DNA of 64,000 nucleotides from JACRCG01 sp964524835. Lineage in GTDB: Bacteria > Desulfobacterota > Desulfuromonadia > Geobacterales > Pseudopelobacteraceae. The position numbers and the translations under genes are program-made. The notes below the pieces were generated by a model. It did not search any database, was not told the origin of the DNA, and was given only the letters and a program-made list of their open reading frames with translations. Below, one piece after another: positions 8,216 through 16,100 of this stretch. The DNA is taken from assembly GCA_964524835.1 (NCBI GenBank), contig CAZGEG010000005.1:124001-188000 (forward strand). The letters are read 5' to 3'. The number at the start of each line of letters is the position of its first letter. Positions within the stretch are counted from its first letter, which is position 1.

Positions 8216-9078
8216 CGGATCAGTGCCACTCCGGCCATGATGAAGAGCGCCGAAACAAGGCGGATCCTGCCGAAGGACTCCTTGAGAAAGAGGATGCCGA
8301 TCAGGACGCCGATGACGATGCTGATCTGCCGGACCGGCACGGCGTAGCTTACCTGCGACAAGTTGAGGCCGTAACGGAAGGTCAGGAACGACGCCATCAT
8401 GATCGGGCCGCTGCAAAGGATCAGCCCCCAGTGTTCACGCAGTTCCGCGACGATCAGGGGGCGGTATTTCGGGCGGAACATGTTGAAGGACATCAGGAAC
8501 AGCATCATCAGCACCAGGATATAGGTAAAGTAGAGCGGCGAGTAGTTCCTGACGCCGCTCTTTTCCGCAATCGAGCCGATAGAATAGATGAACCCGGCGG
8601 TCAGCGCATCGCGCACCGAAGGACTCCTCAGGTTGCGGAAGGGGCGCACCATCTCGCCCAGCGACAGGCGCTGCAGCTGGATCGAATAGGTGCCGAAGAC
8701 CACCAGCATGATTCCGCACACCCCCGGAATCGACAACCGCTCACCCAGCAGGACGACACCCCAGAGCGGCACATAGATCATGGAGGTCTGGCAGAGCGGG
8801 TATACGACCGAAAGGTCGCCCCCCCTGTAGGCCCGGCCGTTGAAGAGGTGATAAAGCACGAAGCAGACGGCTCCGAGGGAGACCATCAGCAGCGTGTGGG
8901 TGTCGGGGCGCCGGAACGGCTCCGCCAGCAGCGGTATGACCAGGGAGAACAGCCCGCCGGAAGCGATGAACATCCACCAGATAAAGACCGTCTTGTGGCG
9001 GCTCCGCTTTACCAGCAGGTTCCAGAGGGCGTGCATGACCGCCGAAATAACGATCAGGGAAAAGGCGAAGTGGCTCAT
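8206..9078 (-). CDS. EamA/DMT-family transporter
   Basis: A 290-residue inner-membrane protein with about ten hydrophobic segments in two EamA-like halves, typical of drug/metabolite transporters that export or exchange small metabolites. Charged cytoplasmic turns (KRSRHK, RPKYRP) fit the topology. The substrate cannot be told from sequence. It is the last gene of a run with the acpH-like, NRDE and histidine-kinase genes, 55 bases after the acpH-like stop. No ribosome site precedes ATG 9078. Instead a TATAAT hexamer ends 6 bases before it, raising the possibility of a leaderless transcript. Confidence 0.85.
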   Translation of the reverse strand: MSHFAFSLIVISAVMHALWNLLVKRSRHKTVFIWWMFIASGGLFSLVIPLLAEPFRRPDTHTLLMVSLGAVCFVLYHLFNGRAYRGGDLSVVYPLCQTSMIYVPLWGVVLLGERLSIPGVCGIMLVVFGTYSIQLQRLSLGEMVRPFRNLRSPSVRDALTAGFIYSIGSIAEKSGVRNYSPLYFTYILVLMMLFLMSFNMFRPKYRPLIVAELREHWGLILCSGPIMMASFLTFRYGLNLSQVSYAVPVRQISIVIGVLIGILFLKESFGRIRLVSALFIMAGVALIRLG

Positions 9079-9084
9079 GGGGCG

Positions 9085-9090
9085 ATTATA
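9085..9090 (-). promoter_or_regulatory. Candidate -10 element placed for a leaderless transporter mRNA
   Basis: A consensus TATAAT on the minus strand ends 6 bases before ATG 9078, which would put transcription start at or next to the A of the ATG. No convincing -35 is seen at 16-18 bases. Confidence 0.35.
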
Positions 9091-9133
9091 GACGAGGTCG
9101 GCTGGTGCGTGCTGAAAAATCTTCGCATGGAGA

Positions 9134-9751
9134 TCAATCGGACGGCATGAGGCGCCGCTGGGTCAGGGCGGCTTCTGCCGCGACAAAATCCGCGGCGAAG
9201 CGGCGCACCCGCGGCATGAAATCGCGGAAATCGGCGCGTAATCCCTCGTAGTGCAACTCAAGCTGGCTCTCTGCTCCCGCCAGCGGATTCTCCCTGACGA
9301 CCCTCCGGGACATGCGCTCAAGGGCACGGGCGATTCCGGCCACCGTTCCATAGGAGGGGAGCAGTTCCCCAAAAATGGTCGGCACCAGTCCCTGCAGCCG
9401 TTCGGGCAGTTCATTACGCATCCTTTCGATGATCGATCTGCTCCTCGCAAGATACGCTTCGAACGGTTCATCCGACCAGATGTGCCACTCCACCACCAGA
9501 AGATGATCATAGAACAGGTCAACCAGCACCCCGCGATACAGGCCGTACTGCGGGTCAATGCGCAGCCTGCTCCGCTGGAACAGGTCGTCCCGGCCGGCGA
9601 ATGAGTCTATCCCGCGGTGCAGGGCAAGCCCCTGCCTGATGCGTTCGGGGAACCGGTCAGCCAGCGGCCCCTTGACAAAATCACCCATGAAGTTGCCGGC
9701 CAGGATCTGGTCATCATCGCCGGAGAGGAGCATGTGGAAGAGAAAGTTCAT
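9134..9751 (-). CDS. Acyl carrier protein phosphodiesterase-like protein (AcpH/DUF479)
   Basis: A 205-residue member of the ACP phosphodiesterase (AcpH) family, HD-like enzymes that remove 4'-phosphopantetheine from acyl carrier protein. The N-terminal MNFLFHMLLSGDDD followed by GNFMGDFVKG is the family hallmark, and an LHRGIDSF segment and a YRGVLVDLFYDHLL segment supply the expected His/Asp residues. Predicted cytoplasmic. Its ATG overlaps the stop of the NRDE gene by 4 bases (ATGA), so the two are translationally coupled. ACP turnover as the true role is inferred from family. Confidence 0.85.
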   Translation of the reverse strand: MNFLFHMLLSGDDDQILAGNFMGDFVKGPLADRFPERIRQGLALHRGIDSFAGRDDLFQRSRLRIDPQYGLYRGVLVDLFYDHLLVVEWHIWSDEPFEAYLARSRSIIERMRNELPERLQGLVPTIFGELLPSYGTVAGIARALERMSRRVVRENPLAGAESQLELHYEGLRADFRDFMPRVRRFAADFVAAEAALTQRRLMPSD

Positions 9752-10527
9752 CCGGCCGGAACCTCGATCCGGAAGCTGTAGAGCTGCGTTGAAGGCGGGA
9801 GGGGAGTTCGGTCGAAGGTCCGCTCGGCGAACGTCACACGGCCTGTCCGGTCGATCAGCAGCACCGTTGTCGAGCGGGTACCGTACTCTTCGTTATCGAT
9901 GAAAATCGGCGACAGCAGCCGCTCCCGTTCGGGCCCGACGCCGGTATCCGGGAGCAGTCCGTCGGCAAAGGGGGCGGGATCGGACAGCGCCAAGAAAATT
10001 CCTTCCGGGTCGATCTCCGGCTGCCGCAAGAGGGCCTCGAGCCGGGACCGGGCAGCTGCTGCCTTGGGCCAGCGGGTGTCGAGCAGATGGTTGGAAAGGG
10101 CGTGGATACCCGGCGCGACCGGACCGGATGAGCCGCCCCGGTTGGTAAAGTAATGCAGCTCCGTGCCGATGCCGTACAGGAGGTTGAATCCGTCGTACCG
10201 CTCGCCGTCCCGGTTCAGAACACCTCTGAATTCCCCGGGCTCCATCTGCTGATCCTGCAGAAAACCGGCAACCAGCCTGCCGCGCGAGAGCGGATCGATC
10301 ACCTGCCGGCGCACGGAGCGATAATTGGTGACAGCCGCTACCCTGCCGCCCGTCGTCACCCCCAGCCAGGTTCCGCCAGCCAGCAGGTCACGCCCCGCCA
10401 ATACCTGCGGAGCGTCACTCCAGAAGCGGGCCGGATCGGTCGGACGGGTGCGATACTCGTCACGGTTTGCCCCCAGGATCAGGCGGTAGGCGGGATGGCA
10501 GTCATATGCGAAGACGATCAGGCAGAT
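9748..10527 (-). CDS. TANGO2/NRDE-family protein, apparent ATC start
   Basis: A 259-residue NRDE (TANGO2-like) protein. The family motif GANRDEY is near residue 20, followed by RPTDPARFW and LAGRDLLAGGTWLG. Family members normally begin Met-Cys, and this frame gives Cys as residue 2 only if translation starts at ATC 10527. No ATG, GTG or TTG lies between the upstream in-frame stop (10539-10537) and the NRDE motif. GTGAGG, spaced 7 bases before the ATC, is a plausible ribosome site and contains the stop of the upstream histidine kinase. A start at ATG 10401 would delete the signature motif. Biochemical role is unsettled; eukaryotic TANGO2 has been linked to heme and lipid handling. It is coupled to the acpH-like gene downstream. 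Confidence 0.8.
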   Translation of the reverse strand: MCLIVFAYDCHPAYRLILGANRDEYRTRPTDPARFWSDAPQVLAGRDLLAGGTWLGVTTGGRVAAVTNYRSVRRQVIDPLSRGRLVAGFLQDQQMEPGEFRGVLNRDGERYDGFNLLYGIGTELHYFTNRGGSSGPVAPGIHALSNHLLDTRWPKAAAARSRLEALLRQPEIDPEGIFLALSDPAPFADGLLPDTGVGPERERLLSPIFIDNEEYGTRSTTVLLIDRTGRVTFAERTFDRTPLPPSTQLYSFRIEVPAG

Positions 10528-10536
10528 GGTAATGCC

Positions 10537-12681
10537 TCACGCGGTGGGACTTGAACAGTCGGCGTCCCTGTCCGGATCCGCTGTCGATCGCGTAGACAAC
10601 ATCGAACTCAGCAATTGCTCGAATTCCGTCATATTGTAGGGCTTCGCTATCGCGCCCCTGAAACCATAGGCCGAGTAGTCAGACATGATCGGATCATTTG
10701 AATAGCCGCTCGACACAATAAGGCAGGCGGCCGGATCGATGGCAAGAATCTGCTCTGCCGCTTCCTTTCCACCCATCCCTCCCGGAATGGTCAGATCCAT
10801 GATGACCGCCGAAATCGGCGTCCCTGACTCCTTTGCAGCCCTGTAGCGCGCTATCGCCTCCGTGCCGTCCTCACACGCTGTTGCCTGATATCCAAGAAAA
10901 GCCAATATTTCAGTCGTCATTTCCCTGATTGTCTCTTCATCGTCCATTACGAGGATGGAACCACCCGAATGTTCGCCGGCATTCTGCGCGGAAGTGTCGG
11001 CTTGATTAGTGCCGTATGCCTCGCCGGTTGACGGAAAATGGATTGTGAAGGTTGTGCCTGTGCCGGATACGGAACTGACGCCGATATGCCCGCCATGCCG
11101 GTTCACTATTGAGTGGGCCGAAGCGAGCCCAAGACCGGTTCCGGAGGATTTGGTCGTGAAGTACGGATCAAATATCTTCTTCAGATCACTATCCGAAATG
11201 CCGCAACCCTGATCGGTGAACAGTACCCTTACATAACTGCCGCCAGGAAGGGCCATGCTGTTGGCGTCGTCCAGGGCCCTGTTCTGCGCGGTGACGGTCA
11301 GTGCGCCGCCTCCCGGCATCGCCTGCGTGGCATTGATGATGATGTTATGGAATACCTGGACCATCTGCCCTTCATCCGCTTTGATGGCGTGGATCGAGTC
11401 GGGGATGTCGATGAACCCCTTGACGTTTGAGCCGCGCAGGACGAGTGAGACCGTTTCGTTCACCAGGTGCTTGAGTGAAACCACTTTTTTGACCGGGTCG
11501 CCGCCGCGGGCAAAGGTCAGGAGTTGGCTGGCGAGTTCTCCGGCACGCAGGGACGCTTTTTCCGCTTCTGCCAGTGGCTTGAATGACTTGTGCTCCGCAT
11601 CAAGGAACATCTTGGAAAATGAAATATTTCCCATTATCCCGGTCAGAATGTTGTTGAAGTCGTGGGCAATGCCTCCGGCGAGGGCACCCAGTGATTCAAG
11701 CTTTTCGATCTTCAGCAGTTCTTTCTCGCGCTCTTTACGTTCGGTTATTTCCCGGGAAATACCATAGAATCCGGTAACCTTGCCGGCTGCGTCACGCTTC
11801 GGTGTGGAGCATATTTCAGCCCACAACCAGCTGCCGTCTTTGCATCGGTGCCGTGCTTCGAAGGTTGCGGTGCCTGTCTTCGTTCCGCGCTCTTCAGCCT
11901 CCAGCCTCTGCCGGGTCAGTTTTCTGAGTAATGCGACCCCCTCTTCATCAAACAGCTCGAATACATGGCGGCCGATCACTTCGTCAGCCCTGTAACCTCT
12001 CAGCCGTTCGTCCGCCGGACTGACATAGGTGAAGCGATAATCGCTGTCCAACTGCCAGATAACATCAGAGGCTTCCTCCGCCAGCAGGCGGTAATGGGTC
12101 TCACTCTCCAGAAGCGCCTCCTCGGCCCGTTTGTGCCCTGCAATTTCTCGTGCCAGTTCTTTATTTGTCTGTTTAAGTTTTTCGTTTACCTCGGATAGCT
12201 GACTCGTCCGTTCGACGACCAGCTCTTCCAGGTACAGATTGCGTTCCTCCAGCTCCTTCAGCGGGTAGACTTCACCGTGACCGGCCAAACCGAAGGGAAT
12301 TGAAATGCTGCTGTGCGAGATTTTCCACCCGGAGGACTCCTTGCGGAATATCAGCACCAGACGGGCAATTTTTCGAGACAGGACATGATCCTTGATCGGC
12401 AGATGGATGGTGAAGGCGCTGGTTGCGACGGCGATCGTCTCAGCTAGGGACTGGATGACAAGGTCTTTCAGTTCAATATGAATCGGTTCTTTGACCTGGG
12501 CAAAGTCCTGACGGGTTATCGAGACCCATTCCTCCCTGTCCTTAACCAGAAAATCACCGCTTCCGGTAATGCCGGAAAAGTCTTCGCTGAAATGTGAGGT
12601 GAGCCGGTCATCGCGGGATGAATACATCTGCAGGTAGTCATCAAACAGTTGCCGGAGTTTCTGGTAGTCGCTTGCATCCAT
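10537..12681 (-). CDS. Hybrid sensor histidine kinase with NTF2-like and PAS domains
   Basis: A 714-residue soluble signalling protein. Residues 1-135 resemble an NTF2/SnoaL-like (DUF4440-type) fold, with HFSEDFSGITG and GWKISHSSIS segments. A coiled coil (about 145-195) joins it to a PAS domain (about 195-320). HisKA has the phospho-acceptor His in GIAHDFNN. The HATPase domain has NATQAMPGG, DQGCGIS and GTGLGLASAHSIV. A C-terminal receiver (about 590-705) has acidic MDDEE and the phospho-acceptor in VIMDLTIPG, with Lys in AKPYN. There are no membrane segments, so it probably senses a cytoplasmic signal. It heads an operon with the NRDE, acpH-like and EamA genes; its output partner is not in the window. 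Confidence 0.92.
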   Translation of the reverse strand: MDASDYQKLRQLFDDYLQMYSSRDDRLTSHFSEDFSGITGSGDFLVKDREEWVSITRQDFAQVKEPIHIELKDLVIQSLAETIAVATSAFTIHLPIKDHVLSRKIARLVLIFRKESSGWKISHSSISIPFGLAGHGEVYPLKELEERNLYLEELVVERTSQLSEVNEKLKQTNKELAREIAGHKRAEEALLESETHYRLLAEEASDVIWQLDSDYRFTYVSPADERLRGYRADEVIGRHVFELFDEEGVALLRKLTRQRLEAEERGTKTGTATFEARHRCKDGSWLWAEICSTPKRDAAGKVTGFYGISREITERKEREKELLKIEKLESLGALAGGIAHDFNNILTGIMGNISFSKMFLDAEHKSFKPLAEAEKASLRAGELASQLLTFARGGDPVKKVVSLKHLVNETVSLVLRGSNVKGFIDIPDSIHAIKADEGQMVQVFHNIIINATQAMPGGGALTVTAQNRALDDANSMALPGGSYVRVLFTDQGCGISDSDLKKIFDPYFTTKSSGTGLGLASAHSIVNRHGGHIGVSSVSGTGTTFTIHFPSTGEAYGTNQADTSAQNAGEHSGGSILVMDDEETIREMTTEILAFLGYQATACEDGTEAIARYRAAKESGTPISAVIMDLTIPGGMGGKEAAEQILAIDPAACLIVSSGYSNDPIMSDYSAYGFRGAIAKPYNMTEFEQLLSSMLSTRSTADPDRDADCSSPTA

Positions 12682-12997
12682 CTGGGACCTTTCTTTATCT
12701 GCACTATATCTTGACGGGTTGAAAACAGGAAGAAATCAGGGTCAAAGCGCTGTCGGAAGAATCTGTCTGATTCGAGCATACCTGTTTCTACTGGCCTGTC
12801 AAATATTTTGGCGAACTTGTGATCGTCAGAATGCCATTTGATTATGCGGAATCATGGAGAGGATACTAGGTGGATAATCAACCGCAGAGATTTTGCTGTT
12901 GATATGTGAACCTATTGTGTACTTTGAGCGGATTTTTCGGGGGGTTGTTTTTTTCGGTCATTTGCATAGCGTTCATTACCCCTTAAAACCCGACTTT
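12682..12997. other. Intergenic stretch, nothing recognised
   Basis: About 315 bases between the histidine kinase start and the end of the exported-protein gene, both on the minus strand. AAAGG before ATG 12681 serves as the kinase ribosome site. I see no convincing promoter pair, hairpin or small gene. Confidence 0.5.
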
Positions 12998-13354
12998 TCA
13001 GAACTGCAGGCTTAACTTGAGGCTGATGCCGTTAATGGTAGGGCAGTCCTGCCGCTCTGTAATCCTAAGCCGCTCCTGAGGCTCGACATTGTCATTGACG
13101 GGGGTATAGGCCATTGACAGCGACACGTCGCGGTGCCGTACAAACAGTTCACCGGTCCCGTTGAGGCAGAAAACCATCGGCCTCTTTACTTTCTGACGCG
13201 GGGTTTCTGGTACGGGAAGGCGGCCCCACTCGTCATGAAGCTGCATTACCAGTTCGGCACAGGCCGAAGACGGCACCATGAGGAGAGCCAGGGTGACGGC
13301 GGGAATCACCTGTTTAAAATATGAAACTATTGCATTTAAGGCAAAACCTGACAT
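12998..13354 (-). CDS. Small exported protein of unknown function, riboswitch-controlled
   Basis: A 118-residue protein, not recognised. The start is ATG 13354, preceded by AAGGAG at good spacing; a longer frame reading through the riboswitch is not real. Residues about 1-34 are a signal peptide (hydrophobic VTLALLMVPSSACA, cleavage likely after ACA). The mature part has two cysteines, in VFCLNG and RQDCPT, that could form a disulfide. It looks beta-rich and ends in aromatic Phe (LKLSLQF), a pattern seen in outer-membrane or periplasmic proteins. The GEMM-I element and terminator upstream mean that cyclic dinucleotide levels probably control it, which in Geobacter often marks surface-related or electron-transfer functions. 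Confidence 0.75.
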   Translation of the reverse strand: MSGFALNAIVSYFKQVIPAVTLALLMVPSSACAELVMQLHDEWGRLPVPETPRQKVKRPMVFCLNGTGELFVRHRDVSLSMAYTPVNDNVEPQERLRITERQDCPTINGISLKLSLQF

Positions 13355-13403
13355 TGCGGTCTCCTTCTTCCGGGCTGAACACCCGGTGCCGCATTTTTCC
13401 GGC

Positions 13404-13455
13404 AAAAAAAAGCCGGTGCGCCAATATCTGATTATGATATTTCGGCGACCCGGCT
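13404..13455 (-). terminator. Riboswitch terminator (expression platform)
   Basis: On the minus strand, AGCCGG-gt-CGCC-g-AAATATC pairs with GATATT-g-GGCG-ca-CCGGCT, followed by an unbroken T run. The 5' arm is the 3' strand of the riboswitch aptamer, so folding of the aptamer and of this terminator exclude each other. That predicts ligand-dependent read-through. Confidence 0.8.
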
Positions 13456-13523
13456 GTCTCAGAGAGACCCAATAGGCTTTCCGTCCCACCCTTGCGGATG
13501 GTTTAGTATTTTCGTGTATCCGG
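13441..13523 (-). promoter_or_regulatory. GEMM-I (cyclic dinucleotide) riboswitch aptamer
   Basis: On the minus strand the aptamer shows the P1 hairpin CCATCC-GCAA-GGGTGG with a GNRA loop, the conserved GGGACGGAAAGCC, the P2 hairpin GTCTC/GAGAC and the 3' strand AGCCGGGTCGCCGA. Together these are the core of GEMM-I RNAs, which bind c-di-GMP or, in a Geobacter-enriched variant, 3',3'-cGAMP. The 5' strand departs from consensus: ACTAAACC stands where GGCAAACC is usual, weakening the short helix with AAAGCC. GATA/TATC could close the aptamer. Ligand specificity cannot be assigned by eye. Confidence 0.82.
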
Positions 13524-13525
13524 CT

Positions 13526-13553
13526 ATTTTACTTGATTAGTTGCACAGCACAA
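13526..13553 (-). promoter_or_regulatory. Promoter for the riboswitch transcript
   Basis: On the minus strand: TTGTGC (13553-13548), a 16-base spacer and TAAAAT (13531-13526). The -10 ends just before the aptamer, the expected position for a riboswitch leader. Confidence 0.5.
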
Positions 13554-13739
13554 AGCGTGCCTCATCGTGATTTTTTTTGTAGTTTCGAGCTGGAGGCAGG
13601 TTTGCCGGAATTGAATGATGAGCACGTGACAACGCCATATAGCTAAATGACGGAAATTGTCTCCTGCGTGTGACACATATCCGAAACTCGAAGCTGATTA
13701 CGGGAATCAAACCCTGACCCGGTGACGGCACCGGCTAAA

Positions 13740-14099
13740 TCAGTCAATAGCCCGATGCATCAGCCTCGGCGTGAAGGCAGGGAGGCAGACGGCGATGTAT
13801 TCAGTCAGCTCGGGAGTGCTGTAGCGAACCCACTTTCCCTTGCGAACTATGACCGCCTGGCCGGCGCGGGCTTCAATGGCAGTATCCCGGGTCTCGATCC
13901 GCAGCGTCCCCATCAGGACAACCGAGTATTCGTCATATTCGGGGGTCTTGACCGTCTCAACCCTCCCGGCCGGACTCAGGACCCGGGCAATGCTCACTGA
14001 AGCAGTATCGGAAGTGACCCGCCCCACGTACTCCTCTACCATCATCGGCAGGGTTCCTCCGGCCTCGACCACTGTAGGCTTGCTGATCAGCGTCGGCAT
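13740..14099 (-). CDS. Small cupin-domain protein
   Basis: A 119-residue single-domain protein with a cupin/EutQ-like pattern: TPEYDEYSVVLMGTLRIET followed by ARAGQAVIVRKGKWVRY and a final strand. The usual metal-binding His pair of cupin motif 1 is not clearly kept (Asp/Glu/Tyr occupy the area), so metal binding is uncertain. The start ATG 14099 has AAAGGAG 7 bases upstream. Predicted cytoplasmic. The substrate or ligand is unknown. It stands apart from its neighbours by about 200-300 bases each side and is probably monocistronic. Confidence 0.75.
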   Translation of the reverse strand: MPTLISKPTVVEAGGTLPMMVEEYVGRVTSDTASVSIARVLSPAGRVETVKTPEYDEYSVVLMGTLRIETRDTAIEARAGQAVIVRKGKWVRYSTPELTEYIAVCLPAFTPRLMHRAID

Positions 14100-14405
14100 A
14101 AGCTTCTCCTTTCCCGGGAAAATGCGGGATATTTATTTCGCACTGGATTTCAGGCGACTGCTGATATACAGGTTTTTATCAGGGTTTGCCATGAATATTT
14201 TAGTTCCATGATGTCAAACATTATCAGCCGCAATTTCCTACGCAAGATGTGACCGGAAGCGAGAGGCGGTACCGTTTTGCTACCTCACAGCCAGGGTGGG
14301 AGGAGTCTTATCGGCCGGGATGAAACAGGGCTTTACGAAGGGAAAGCTTGATCGCAGGGCGCTGTAACACGAATGCCTGCATGGCCCCGGAGTTCGCCCA
14401 TACCC
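14100..14405. other. Intergenic stretch, nothing recognised
   Basis: About 300 bases between the cupin gene and the YbaN-like gene. Apart from the cupin ribosome site at the left end I see no gene, clear promoter pair or terminator. Confidence 0.5.
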
Positions 14406-14846
14406 TCACGGCACGGACTGATTTCGATGCTTCTCCCCAGGACCCGTCGGCAGGAGCAGCAGGTAAATGGTGATACCGACCGCGACCGTCATCAGCAGGA
14501 TTTTCAGCCAGAGAGCCTGGGCGAACAGGAATGTGGAAGCCGGAAACGACACCCATACCATACCGATTGCCATTCTTTTTGCCCTGAGCGGGATTCCTCT
14601 GCCATTCAGGTAATCGCGCAGCAGCGGCCCCAGGTGGCTGTGTTCCACCAGCCAACGATGGAACCGCACAGAACTCCTGGCAAAACAGGCAACAGCCAGC
14701 AACAAGAACGGTACCGTCGGCAGCAGCGGGAGAAAGACCCCGATGACGCCGGCCACGATGCAAATCCAGCCACAGCAGATCAGGATCCAGCGCAGAAGAT
14801 CGCTCTTTACATGGTTGTTACCCGGTACCGGATTATTCTTCGGCAT
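14406..14846 (-). CDS. YbaN-family (DUF454) inner-membrane protein
   Basis: A 146-residue membrane protein of the DUF454/YbaN family. Residues about 18-60 hold two hydrophobic segments around the family motif GVFLPLLPTVPFLLLA, followed by the CFARSS and HPLLRDYL-like region (HLGPLLRDYLNGRGI). Two further segments (about 90-130) end the membrane part, and the tail is polar. Function is unknown across the family. No operon partner is evident; the next gene on the strand starts about 300 bases away. Confidence 0.85.
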   Translation of the reverse strand: MPKNNPVPGNNHVKSDLLRWILICCGWICIVAGVIGVFLPLLPTVPFLLLAVACFARSSVRFHRWLVEHSHLGPLLRDYLNGRGIPLRAKRMAIGMVWVSFPASTFLFAQALWLKILLMTVAVGITIYLLLLPTGPGEKHRNQSVP

Positions 14847-14990
14847 GTTTGAAGATCCTTGTGAGAGAAGCTATCTTTGCTTATGCGGTGCGCGGTATTT
14901 GCTTGCTGCCGACCTACGGGAGCGGCTGGCGTCGGCAGAATCGAATATAAATGGACAATCCGGATCGCAAGTTTTTTTGATCTCTCAAGT

Positions 14991-15046
14991 CATCTTACTC
15001 ATCCTTCATAATTCGTCCTTCATCCTTCAACATTCATTCTTCGCAA
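14991..15046. repeat. Degenerate tandem repeat, TCATCCTTCA-like units
   Basis: Imperfect copies of a 9-13 base unit (TCATCTTACTCATCCTTCATAA..., TCCTTCATCCTTCAACATTCA...) lie just past the rhomboid stop. The strand is strongly biased: pyrimidine-rich on plus, GAAGGATGA-rich on minus. Confidence 0.55.
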
Positions 15047-15054
15047 TTTCAGCA

Positions 15055-15870
15055 TCAACTGAAGATATAGGCACTCATGACGGCCCACCCCAGTACGCCG
15101 AGCGTAACGACGCCGCAGAGCAGCGCCAGTGCATGGTCGAAATTGCTTTCCCGCCGCCGTTCGTTGTATCCCAGGAGCGCCGCGACCACAATCCCGCCGA
15201 GGATCCCGCCGCCGTGCCCCCAGTTATTGATCCCAGGGAAGATCAGGCCGAAGATGAAGAGGCTGATCACCCAGCCGCTGACCTCGCGGTATACCGAGCT
15301 TCCATATTCCCCTCCCCTGCTTTTCCCGTAATAGAGCAGGGATCCGATCAAGGCGCAGACGGCCGCCGAAGCGCCGATGGTGAACGGCACTCCCGCCAGG
15401 TAGGAAACCACGTAGCCGATGACTCCCCCCAGGGTGTAGATGGTGAACATGCGGCTGGCGCCGTACTCGCCGGTGACCGACGGCGCTATCTGTTTCAGGG
15501 CCATCAGGTTGAAGATGATGTGGAGAATGCCGCCGTGCAGGTAATTGGCGCTGACCAGCGTCCAGTAGCGGCCGAAATGATCAATCGGATAGGTGCCGGT
15601 TGCACCCAGGAGCATAAGGCTGGTCTGTCCGGGGGAGAGAAATCCGCCGCCTCTGCCGAGGCTGGAGCCGAGCACGAGCGACAGGGCAAAATAGAGCACA
15701 TTGGCGGTGATGAGGGCTTTTATCAGCCAATCGCCATCCATGGCGCCCCGCGACCAGTTCAGGAACTGCCACCAGGACGCGGAACGGGACGTGCCGCACC
15801 ATGAACAGACCGTCTCTTCACTCCCTACCAAACGCCGGCAACGCGGACAGAGGATCGCCCGTTGTGTCAT
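15055..15870 (-). CDS. Rhomboid-family intramembrane protease with N-terminal zinc ribbon
   Basis: A 271-residue membrane protease. The start is ATG 15870, with CGAGG 8 bases upstream. Residues 8-25 form a zinc ribbon (CPRC and CSWC; Cys 8, 11, 22, 25). About six transmembrane segments follow from residue 50. The rhomboid catalytic dyad is present: Ser168 in GASAA and His219 in NWGHGGG. The HGGILHIIFN motif of the second membrane segment (around residue 112) is also present. It would cleave single-span membrane proteins within the bilayer. The zinc ribbon may aid substrate or partner binding; that is inference. No operon partner is seen. Confidence 0.92.
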   Translation of the reverse strand: MTQRAILCPRCRRLVGSEETVCSWCGTSRSASWWQFLNWSRGAMDGDWLIKALITANVLYFALSLVLGSSLGRGGGFLSPGQTSLMLLGATGTYPIDHFGRYWTLVSANYLHGGILHIIFNLMALKQIAPSVTGEYGASRMFTIYTLGGVIGYVVSYLAGVPFTIGASAAVCALIGSLLYYGKSRGGEYGSSVYREVSGWVISLFIFGLIFPGINNWGHGGGILGGIVVAALLGYNERRRESNFDHALALLCGVVTLGVLGWAVMSAYIFS

Positions 15871-16035
15871 CAGAATACCTCGCAATTTTATGGTTTATAC
15901 GGCTGGAGTGCTGCGCAGCGCGCGCCTCCGTAAAAGCGTATCACCATACCTCAGAGCTGCCGGCCTGTCAAAGTATCACACCTGAACAACAGCGCCTTCC
16001 CGCATCGACCCCGTACCTTGCTGCTCAACGCAAAA

Positions 16036-16057
16036 ATGGCCCGCGGTAGCGGGCCAT
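16036..16057. terminator. Terminator downstream of the asparaginase gene
   Basis: ATGGCCCGC / GCGGGCCAT with a 4-base loop; on the minus strand it is followed by TTTTTG. It serves the minus-strand asparaginase gene. Confidence 0.75.
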
Positions 16058-16100
16058 TTAATTGCCGTACGGGATAACCGGCCGGCTCATTTTGTACGCA

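Noticed and set aside
13355..13489. Longer start for the exported protein, reading through the riboswitch
   Set aside because: The extension translates the aptamer and terminator; ATG 13354 has an AAGGAG site and gives a proper signal peptide.
14991..15046. CRISPR or variable-number tandem array after the rhomboid gene
   Set aside because: Units are too short and irregular; treated as a degenerate repeat.
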